Shown here in pieces: positions 55,547-64,000 of a DNA stretch of 64,000 nucleotides. Made by a program: the position numbers and the translations under genes. This DNA is from Hsuehochloa calcarea (taxonomy: Eukaryota > Streptophyta > Magnoliopsida > Poales > Poaceae). The stretch is from NCBI GenBank assembly GCA_036346395.1, contig CM070604.1, forward strand, positions 6,867,904-6,931,903, given 5' to 3'. Within the stretch, counting starts at the first letter, position 1, and each line of letters opens with the position of its first letter. The notes under the pieces are model-generated. The model had not been told where the DNA came from. It worked only from the letters and a program-made list of their open reading frames with translations, and searched no databases.

Positions 55547-56397
55547 GTGATCCATCGCATGGTGAGGGAGTTAAGAGGCTCGGTAGTATACCCGATGCTG
55601 ACGCGGACCAACTATGGATATTGGGCTCTTGTGATGAGGGTGAATCTACAAGCGCAAGGCCTATGGGAGGCGATCAACCCCGGTAATGGCGACTACCGCG
55701 ACGACAGGATGGCGCTGTCTGCCATACTCCGAACCGTTCCGCCAGAGATGTTGTCTACGCTTGCCGTCAAGAACACCGCCAAGAACGCATGGGACACCAT
55801 CAAGATAATGCACATGAGTGTCCAACATGTTCGTGAGGCAAAGGCGCAGACGTTGCGCAAAGAATTTGACGCGATCAAATTCAAAAACGGCTAGTCGGTG
55901 GATGACTTCGCAATGCGGCTCACCAGCCTAGTCAACAACTTGAAAATACTCGGGGACAAGATTGAGGAAGACCGTGTTGTTAAAAAAATTCATCCACGTC
56001 ATCTCGCCAAGATATTCTCAGGTAGCAATCTCAATTGAGACGCTCGTTGACTTGCATACGCTCTCGGTGGAAGAGCTCATCGGACGACTGAAGGCCGTAG
56101 AAGAGCGCTACGAACAAGACAACACCGACGGCGCCAGCGGATACCTGCTCCTCACAGAAGAGGAGTAGCTTGCGCGCATGAAGCAGCACGAGCATGGACA
56201 GGGCTCGTCTGGCGGACATAAGCCTGGCTGTGGCTATGGCGGTAACTGGCGCCACGGCAAGCCGAAAGGTCGCGGCAGTGGCAATGATGGTGTTGTGTCT
56301 AATGGCAGCCGCGACGTGTCGAAGGACAAGTGTCGTAACTGCGGTAAACTTGGGCACTGGCCTAGAGACTGCCGCAAGCCACGACGCAACGAGCAGG
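55547..56397 (+). pseudogene. Copia H gag with zinc knuckle
   Basis: From about 55560, LTRTNYGYWALVMRVNLQAQGLW, AILRTVPPEMLSTLAVKNTAKNAWDTIK and AKAQTLRKEFDAIKF are UBN2-type gag. TAG at 55892 is followed by in-frame VDDFAMRLTSLVNNL, then a frameshift into LVDLHTLSVEELIGRLKAVEERY and a second stop at 56166. The nucleocapsid has GYGGNWRHGKPKGRG and a complete knuckle CRNCGKLGHWPRDC (about 56332-56373) just before the insertion of solo LTR I. Confidence 0.87.
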
Positions 56398-59035
56398 TGT
56401 AAGATCGAGGTGGCCGACTAGAGGGGGGTGAATAGGCGGTTTTAAAAATTCTATCGCGCTAAACCAATATATAAATGCGGAAGCTAATAGCGAATTGGTT
56501 TTGCTCAATTAAAACCTAAATCAACTAGGCTCAACTAAGTGCACCGACAATGTGAACACAATACAATATGAGCAATCATACAAGATATATAAGCAATTAA
56601 AGCAAGAATGTAAATTGCTCAAAGTAAAACACAAGTAAACACAAGATGACACGATTATGTTTTACCGTGGTGTTCAGAGACTTGCCGGTCTCCCCTAATC
56701 CACGTTGAGGTAAGCCCAACCACGTTGGACCGGCTCCTCGAATGAGCACACACCTCCGAGGTAAGTCCAACACTTGGACCGGTTCCAAACCGAACCAACA
56801 CCTCGCTCAACTATGGTTGCTCTTCCTCCACTCCGGAGATGGCGAGCACCAAACCACTCACAAACAAGCCGGGTCTTCTCACAAGCTTCTTGAGAAGATC
56901 ACCGCACGACGCCGCCCACGCCGCCTAGGTGTCGGCAAACACCAAGAGTAACAAATCTCAACTCTCACTTGAACTAATCAAGTGTCTAGGCTCAAGTGGA
57001 TACACAATCCACTACCTAAGGCAACACATGCACTTAGGGTTTGCTCTCAACACTCACTAAGTGCAACACATGCACAAAAGAGAGGAGAGGCTTGCTCTTA
57101 GCTCAAAGAATGAGTATATCACTTAACAATAGCACCAGCAACTTCTCCCAACCGGCCAAGGTGGCTATATATAGCCCACACACAAAAACTAGCCGTTGGG
57201 AGAAGATTCCATCAAAACGACCTCAGGCCGGCCGGACCGCCAACCAATGGCCGGCCGGATCGCCCATCGCGCCAACGGCTAGAAAAATAGCCGTTGGGCC
57301 TTGGCGGCTCGACCGCCATGCACCGGCCGGCCGGACCGTTCAGAACCGTCCGACCGCCCGTCTTTGGCGGTCCGACCGCCCGTCGCGATCGGCTAAGTCC
57401 CTAAAGGGAGCTCTGAAAAACGATCCGCTGATCTCCGAACTTCCTCACCGCGAAAGTTTCGATTTTTACAATCGCGAACTTCCGCACAAAGAAATCGGAT
57501 TAAGTGAAACCGGCCGATCGACCAGTAGCACACCGGTCAGACCGATTTGCCACCGGTCCGACCGGTGACCACTACCGGTCCGACCGGCAGACCACAGAGC
57601 CAACTCCAATTGCTCCACTCCAAATGGCAAAACACATTCGCTCATTTGAATGCAATTTTCGACAAGGTTTCAAAGATGATATTCTCAGTAGGTTACAAAA
57701 CACATTTGCTAACCCTTAGAATACTCATCACAAGGAATAAGGTACATGGACTTACACCATTTGCAAAACGCATTTGCAAACTTAAGTCACATGCTACAAG
57801 GGTCATGCATGAGCCTCGATTATTTGCAAAACACATTCGCAAATAAATAGCATCATGCCTAGATGAGCTAGAGCAAACATAATGAGCTATCAACACATGA
57901 CTAACTCAAACTACTAGTTAAGACCCCTCTTAATAGTACGGCAACCTATACTAGCAATCCGGTCTTCCAACCAAACACCAAGACCGGTAAAAGACTAGGA
58001 ACACATCCTTAGTCCTAGCTAGTCATACCTTTGCCTTGCATCTTCTTGAAGCTTGATGACGCACATCAACACTTCAAGTCCGGGTCTTTAACTTTGACAA
58101 TCATCAACACATGATGATTTCTTCACTTCGGATCTTGTCTTGAACATCATCAACACATGATGATTTCTCCATCCCGAGTCTTCACATGCATCAACTCATG
58201 ATGCATTCCTTCACTTGACCTCCATCAACACATGATGATTGGTCTTCTCTTGTCTTGATGATCAACTCATGATCATTTCTTCTTGATAAGCATCAACTCA
58301 TGATGCATCATTTACACTAAGCTCTTGACTTGATGATCAACTCATGATCATCCCAAGTCTTCATCATCCCGAACATAACCTATATATCCAACTCATGGAA
58401 AATGTTAGTTCCACAATGTGATCATCATTAATTACCACACCATACCATTAACTCATAATGGTGGGACAAGATACCTCAATCTTTCCCTCTTTGGTAATTG
58501 ATGATAACCACTAAAATTCTCATAAATTTAATGATGATAAATGAGAGAACAAATGAGTATATATAAACTACACAAGTTATATATACTCTAACATGAGTAT
58601 ACAAGAACTACACAAGTTCTATATACTCATAACATGAGTATATACGAACTACACAAGTTTTGTATACTCAAAGGTTTTGTTTCAACGTAAAGATCCCAAT
58701 ATATGTGGAGAATGGAATATGGATCAATACTAATGAAACCACAAAGTATAGGATAAAACTCCCCCTAAATGTGTGCATACACAAATGTGTAATACGATCA
58801 TATGCACATATTCAAGTTTGACTTATGGTTAAGTTCAATCCTATATTTTGGATCCGAGAAATGCAACAATATATAAGATTGAGATGTCGATTGCATACCT
58901 CGTTGTGTTTCACCTTTATATCCAAATGAGACTACACAAAGATAATACTTGATAAAAGAGTTAGTCTCATATTTGGATTTGTCCTTAATCACCAAAACAA
59001 TCCATTAACTCATAATGGCGGGTCTAGATCTTTCA
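56398..59035 (-). mobile_element. Solo LTR I (2638 bp) inside copia H
   Basis: Exact 5-bp duplication GCAGG (56393-56397, 59036-59040). It starts TGTAAGATCGAGG and ends AGATCTTTCA. Removal restores H's gag-pol frame. The starting block GATCGAGG...CTAGAGGGGGGTGAATAGG is the inverse type of the end of LTR F, so it lies in minus orientation relative to F. A palindromic GGCTATATATAGCC (57161-57174) could be its TATA box. Internal arrays include CCGGTCCGACCGG repeats (57525-57590), CATCAACTCATGATGC repeats (58040-58345) and GAACTACACAAGTT...GAGTATA repeats (58555-58675). No retroelement coding. Confidence 0.9.
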
Positions 59036-59040
59036 GCAGG

Positions 59041-60266
59041 TCAACCTGGCAAAGGTCGACGATGACAAACCCACGCTGCTTATGGCACAGGTGTGCGCAC
59101 CATCAAAGACTGCCGAGAGCATGATCGAGGACATCGTGCTCAACGAGGTGCATGCTAAAGTGCACCTAGGACGTGAAGAGAACCGCCATGATGATGCGTG
59201 GTATCTTGACACCGGGGCCAGCAACCACAAAGAACGCCTTCACCGAGCTGGACACCGGTATCACTGGTTCTGTCAAGTTTGGTGATGGCTCTATCGTCAA
59301 CATCTGTGGACGTGGTACGGTACTGTTCATGTGCCATAACAGAGAGCACCGCGCGCTGATGGGAATGTACTACATCCCTCAGCTGCGAGCCAACATCGTT
59401 AGCCTTGGGCAGCTCGACGAGAATTATTGCAAAATGCTGATCGAGGGAGGCGTACTGCAAATCCACGATCCACAATGATAACTTCTCGCCAAGGTGAACC
59501 GTGCGCACAACCGGTTATATGTTCTCTCTTTGGACATAGCACAACCACTCTTTGGACATAGCACAACCAGTGTGTCTAGCGGCACGACTCGACGATGACG
59601 CATGGCGCTGGCATGCCTGCTACGGTCACCTCAATTTTGAGGCGCTTCGAAGGCTGGCACATCACAACATGGTGCGGGGACTTCCGAAGATTGACCACGG
59701 CAACCAAATTTGTGATGGCTACCTAGCAGGTAAGCAACGTCGTACTCCGTTTCCACTGGAGGCCAAGTACCGCGCGGAGAATCTCCTCGGGCTGGTGCAT
59801 GGGGACCTGTGCGGACCGATCACACCAACAACATCGGGTGGAAAGCGCTACTTCCTACTCCTAATTGACGACCTCAGCCGCTACATGTGGCTGATACTGC
59901 TAGCAACGAAGGACGAGGCGACAGCAGCAATCAAGCACTTTCAAACCGGCATCGAAGTGGAATCTGGGAGGAAGATGCAAGCACTTCGCACTGACCGCGG
60001 TGGCGAGTTCACGTCTACATAGTTTGGTGAATGCTGTGCGAATCACGGTGTCAAGCGACTCCTCACAGCGCCATATTCACCACAACAAAACAGTGTTGTC
60101 GAACGCCGGAATCAGGCATTCGTCGCAATGGCACGTAGTCTGTTGAAGGCGAAGGACATACCAGGGGAGTTTTGGGGCGAGGCGGTCGCAACGGCCGTCT
60201 ACATACTTAATCGTGCGCCAACCCAGAGCGTTGATGGCAAGACGCCCTATGAGGCATGGTATGGAA
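59041..60266 (+). pseudogene. Copia H protease, pre-integrase and integrase (first part)
   Basis: DDAWYLDTGASNH (about 59190-59228) is the aspartic protease site (D-T-G-A). It is followed by a small deletion, then VKFGDGSIVNICGRG and YYIPQLRANIVSLGQL. GAG-pre-integrase and the finger read WHACYGHLNF ... CDGYLAGKQRRTPFP, with the last Cys changed to Tyr. The integrase core has LVHGDLCGPI and LLIDDLSRYMW, then LRTDRGGEFTS and a TAG (60020) before the SPQQNSVVERRNQAFVAMARSLL block containing the catalytic Glu. Several frame breaks. Confidence 0.87.
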
Positions 60267-60847
60267 TAGGGATGGCAATTGTGCCCGATTACCCGCGTGC
60301 CCGCGGGCGAATACCCTAATGGAGGCGGGTATGGGCGTCTTTCTTTGCCCACGGGTATGAAAACGGGCACAATTCTTTACCCATCGGGTAAACGGGTATG
60401 GGCATGGGTAAGCTCCACCCGTACCCGCTTCGCCCGATTACCCGTAATCTACCCACATGTGTAAGAAACTATATCAATTTGTATTTGTATTTTATTTTGT
60501 TAAACTTGATTAGTTGTCTTGTCGAACATGATATGTGAATTGTGATGAACTTTATTAGTTGTTGAATGTATGATGCACCATTGATGTGTGAATTATGATA
60601 AACTTAATGTATGCATTGCTTGTGGGTAACGAGCATGTACGCGGGCGATGGGTACCCACGGGCGGCGATTCATTATTCGCGGGTAAACGGGTACGCCCGC
60701 GGGCGACGGGTACCCGCGGGCGACGGGTATGGGCGAGGTTTTTCGCCCGTCGTCCTTCGCGGGTATACCCGTGGGGGGAATTCGGGGTCGCGGGTACGGG
60801 TATGGGCGAGCACTACCCGTACCCGCCGCGCCCGATTGCCATCCCTA
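60267..60847. mobile_element. hAT-type MITE
   Basis: This 581 bp element has terminal repeats TAGGGATGGCAAT / ATTGCCATCCCTA and a perfect 8-bp duplication GTATGGAA (60259-60266, 60848-60855). Removal restores the integrase frame of H. Both ends are packed with TACCCGCGGGCGACGGGTA-type repeats; the middle is AT-rich with no transposase. Confidence 0.92.
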
Positions 60848-60855
60848 GTATGGAA

Positions 60856-62795
60856 CATGTCCAAATGTGCAATACTTCCGCACGTTTGGCTGCATCGCGC
60901 ACGTGAAGGAGGTGCAGCCGAACATCAAGAAGCTCGACGACCGGAGCAAACCCATGGTCTACATCGGTTACAAACCTGGATCCAAAGCATATCGGGTGTA
61001 CGACCCCGTCGGCAAGCGTGTGCATGTAACACGCGACGTCGTCTTCGATGAGGCAGCGAAGTAGGGCTGGAAAGACAGAGACCATGCACAGACAGCTCCC
61101 GGTGATACATTCACTATGGAGTACATCTCTCACCCTGTCACAGGTGGTGAACAAACTGACACACAAGGAGAGGACACGCTGTGTTTGGAGACACAAGGAG
61201 AGGACACACTGTGTCATTCTCCAAACACAAGACCGACACCATCCACTATAGCATCGATGCCAGTCACAACAGCGCCAGTCGGGGTGGAGTTCGTGTCACC
61301 ACCTCTTGACGCCGCCCCCATCCGACAACATACCAAGGCGGACTCGCACGCTTCAGAATTTGTTCGATACCACATCAGTGATTGGACTTGACATCGACGA
61401 GTTGCATCTCATGGCAGCAGAAGAACCCGCTAGTTTCGCCGACGCCGAACAACATCAGTGTTGGCACCGGGCAATACTTGAGGAGTTGAGTTCCATCGAA
61501 GAGAATGGTACGTGGAAACTTGTCGATCTTCCTACTGGTCACTGTCCAATTGGCCTGAAGTGGGTGTACAAAGTCAAGAAGGACTCACACAGTGCCGTTG
61601 TTAAGCACAAAGCACGGCGTGTGGTGAAAGGGTATGTGCAACAGCAAGGCATTGACTTTGACGAGGTGTTCGCGCCAGTCGCTCGCCTTGAGTCTGTGCG
61701 TCTTTTGATTGTACTCGCCGCACATGAGGGGTGGTCGGTTCATCACATGGATGTAAAATCAGCATTCCTTAATGGAGAACTCGAGGAGGAAGTCTACGTC
61801 GCGCAACCCCCCGGCTTTGTTGTTGATGGCCACGAGTAGAAGGTCCTGAAGCTTCGCAAGGCATTGTACGGTTTGCGACAAGCGCCAAGAGCGTGGAACG
61901 CTAAGCTCGACGGCTGTCTACTGTCACTTGGGTTTCACCGGAGCGAGTCGGAACATGCTATGTACATGCGTGGCGATGGTATGCCACGTCTTATTGTGGG
62001 AGTGTATGTCGACGACTTGATCATCACAGGGGCGGATCCACAGGAGCTTACAAGCTTCAAGGAGGAAATGAAGAACTTGTTCAAAATGAGTGATCTGTGC
62101 TTGCTCAGTTTCTACCTCGGCATAGAAGTACACCAGACTGGTGACTATATCACGCTAAACCAAGCGGCGTACGCCTCGAAGATTCTCAAGAAGAGCAATA
62201 TGGCAGATTGCAATCCATGCCATGTTCCAATGGAGGCCAGGTTCAAGCTGAGCAAGGTGAGTTCAGCTCCTCCTACTGACATCACGGCATACAGGAGCAT
62301 CGTTGGGAGTCTACGGTACTTGGTACATACATGACCTGACATCGTGTCCTCAGTTGGTTATGTGAATCGCTTCATAGAAACACCAACCATCGAGCACTTG
62401 GCAGCAGTCAAACACATCCTCCGGTATATTGTTGGTACTCGGGACTATGGTTGTCGCTATGCAAGGAAGACGGTGGAGTCACAGCTGGTTGGCTATAGCA
62501 ATAGCGACATGGCCGGTGACATCGACGACCGCAAGAGCACCACCGGTGTGCTGTTTTTCTTCTACAATCCTTGTCACCGACAAATCCCAAAAGCAAGGTC
62601 GAGCAATCGTTCTCTTGCGAGGCCGAGTACATCGCTGCGACAACGGCGACGTGTCAAGGCATTTGGCTCTCCCGCTTGCTTGGTGAGCTGAACAATGAAG
62701 AAGTTGGTAGCGTCGTGCTCAAGGTGTACAATAAGTCTGCTATCTCCCTCAGTAAGAATCTGGTCTTTCACGATCGAAGCAAGCACATCGATACT
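60856..62795 (+). pseudogene. Copia H integrase tail, RT and RNase H
   Basis: VQYFRTFGCIAHV, KLDDRSKPMVYIGYKPGSKAYRVYDP and RDVVFDEA form the integrase C-terminus. A linker has a duplicated 29-bp motif (61147-61208). RT covers WHRAILEELSSIEENGTWKLV, KHKARRVVKGYVQQQG, VHHMDVKSAFLNGELEEEVY, a TAG (61838), KALYGLRQAPRAWN and the intact catalytic YVDDLIITGAD (about 62005-62035). RNase H includes SNSDMAGDIDDRKSTTGVLFF, a frameshift, SCEAEYIAATTATCQGIWL and HDRSKHIDT, where it ends at the LTR. Stops at 61838 and 62332 plus frameshifts inactivate it. Confidence 0.88.
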
Positions 62796-63059
62796 TATTA
62801 GAAAATCTTTGGTTAGAAAATTTTTCCTTTTTGGTTTCCTAATGTGAGTCCAAAATTACGAAGATTAGATTTATTAGAAAATCTACTGTTAGAAATGAAT
62901 TGGTCCGTGCTCAAATGAATATATAAAGACACATATAGTCTTATAAGTTAAACATCAAGAGCAATAGAGCAAAAAAAATTCAAAAAAACTGTTGTTAATC
63001 CGGTGGCATAAAAAATTTCTTTTGTTCTTGCGTGTATTCATCTCCTGTCTAGGCCAACA
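62796..63059 (+). repeat. 3' LTR of copia H
   Basis: This 264 bp copy of the 5' LTR has a local duplication of the TATTAGAAAATCT start (about 62873) and is clearly diverged. It ends GGCCAACA followed by AGTAA. Confidence 0.85.
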
Positions 63060-63064
63060 AGTAA

Positions 63065-64000
63065 TGCAAAGTTTCCAAGTGCGTGAGATATTTTCCACCT
63101 TCAATGTCAACACCATTGATGCTTCTCGTGGCTCGCCTCTGAGGGACATGCCACAGCCGAGTTGGAGGGCGCCGGCGACGCCGTGGCTATTAATGGCACG
63201 GACGTGAGGAGGCGGCAAATAGAGGCGGAGATATCGGTTGTGTGACTTGTGTCGCGCTCGCGCCACCTGTGTGCATTGCTGGCGCAGTTGCCACTAGCCG
63301 CCCTCGTGTCTGCCATCGCCGCACGTGAGCATCACAGGAGAGCACGTCGAGAGGAATGCTCGTCCAGGCCAGGAGTAGAAGATTCGATCATTGACGGCCA
63401 GGCACAAACAGCAGGCAAATTTTGGGATAAGTGCATATATGCAGACCATTTGTCGATGGATTTCAGGTATTCTATGCTGACATAAAGAACTATGATACCA
63501 CTGCAGGAAGTGCTAACATACAGAAAATCAACGAGGCAGCAATCATGATATTTTTTTCATTGGTTGTTTTGTCGATTTAATCATGACACTAGAACAATGT
63601 ATGATAGGAAATAAACAAGATTAATGCATATATACAGACCAATGTATGATAGGAAATAAACAAGATTAATGCATATATACAGACCAATAAGGACTCTCAA
63701 GAACTGCTTGCTCTAACCAGGAAAAAAGCTTGGAGTCCGGTGTTCGCGATTAGTCATGATATAACTAACTAAATATACGAAAATAAAGTATTTTTGCAGT
63801 TTACCACTGGATCGATGTTGCGTGTTCATGTATTGCTGGTTTCTTTTGAAATATTTTGTTAACCTGAGCAGCATCAAACGTTGGTGGCATGTTAGATGTT
63901 TTGCTTTTAATGTCTTCATTCGAGGCTGCAAAAATGTAGAATCAATTCCGTGCCCCTCTTTTCGCTAACGCTACCCTTTCCGTTTGTAACCCGGGATTAA
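63065..64000. other. Right flank; no recognised gene, one 45-bp tandem duplication
   Basis: At 63110-63420 a GC-rich stretch has short frames without a recognised domain. CAATGTATGATAGGAAATAAACAAGATTAATGCATATATACAGAC is duplicated in tandem at 63595-63687 with essentially no differences, implying a recent event. The remainder of copia G's 3' LTR should start here. Confidence 0.5.

Larger units (their letters stand above)
55180..63059 (+). mobile_element. Copia retrotransposon H (nested in G's 3' LTR)
   Basis: LTRs are at 55180-55414 and 62796-63059, with target duplications AGCAA (55175-55179) / AGTAA (63060-63064) and a PBS variant TGATATCAGAGCC (55417). Gag, knuckle, protease, integrase, RT and RNase H run on plus. 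Two later insertions interrupt it: solo LTR I in gag-pol and a hAT MITE in integrase. RNase H is cut off at HDRSKHIDT and joins the 3' LTR directly, so the C-terminal end and PPT are deleted. Net length about 4.65 kb; many stops. Confidence 0.9.

Noticed and set aside
57041..57568. 175-codon ORF in solo LTR I
   Set aside because: Lies wholly inside an LTR, with Arg/Pro repeats from CCGGCCGG motifs; no domain.

Overview
The window is plant nuclear DNA, most likely from a grass and probably rice (Oryza). I infer this from a canonical miR156 hairpin, Ty1/copia elements whose primer-binding sites match plant initiator tRNA-Met, CACTA elements with ATCACAGACGG subterminal repeats, Stowaway/Tourist/hAT MITEs, and plant-specific gene remnants (SKIP14-type F-box, plant mobile domain, cytochrome b561 domain protein). 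No intact cellular protein-coding gene is visible. The one feature that looks conserved and functional is a MIR156 hairpin on the minus strand at 34481-34605.

Left block, 1-17.5 kb. A partial cytochrome b561 exon and a hAT transposase relic are followed by a nested stack of transposons. An old copia element (A, minus, 1435-17473, TTTTG duplications) has been split by four later insertions: copia B (3190-8022, LTRs about 99% identical), copia C (8791-14188, LTRs about 92% identical), solo LTR D (14528-15553, CCAAT duplications) and solo LTR E (15783-16580, GGATA/GGATG). For C, D and E, removing the insert plus one target-site copy restores A's reading frame.

19.6-31.6 kb. A 6.7 kb CACTA element (J, 19595-26304) carries an unidentified ORF with one in-frame stop, a 1.8 kb solo LTR (F, ATTCC duplications) and a decayed Ulp1-like (C48) protease gene. 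After a Stowaway MITE come two tandem arrays (62-74 bp and about 140 bp units) and a decayed GRF-zinc-finger-like gene with its own TATA box.

31.6-49.5 kb. The MIR156 hairpin is followed by a decayed multi-exon plant-mobile-domain gene (36.4-39.1 kb), two TIR elements in (TA)n tracts, a short CACTA derivative of the J family in the opposite orientation (K, 42641-43853) and several MITEs.

50-64 kb. A truncated SKIP14-type F-box pseudogene precedes a second copia stack on the plus strand. Element G (about 52.4-55.2 kb) is hit by solo LTR E', a relative of E. G's 3' LTR is in turn hit by copia H (55180-63059), which itself contains a 2.6 kb solo LTR (I, GCAGG duplications) and a hAT MITE (8-bp duplication GTATGGAA). 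The order of insertion can be read directly from these junctions.
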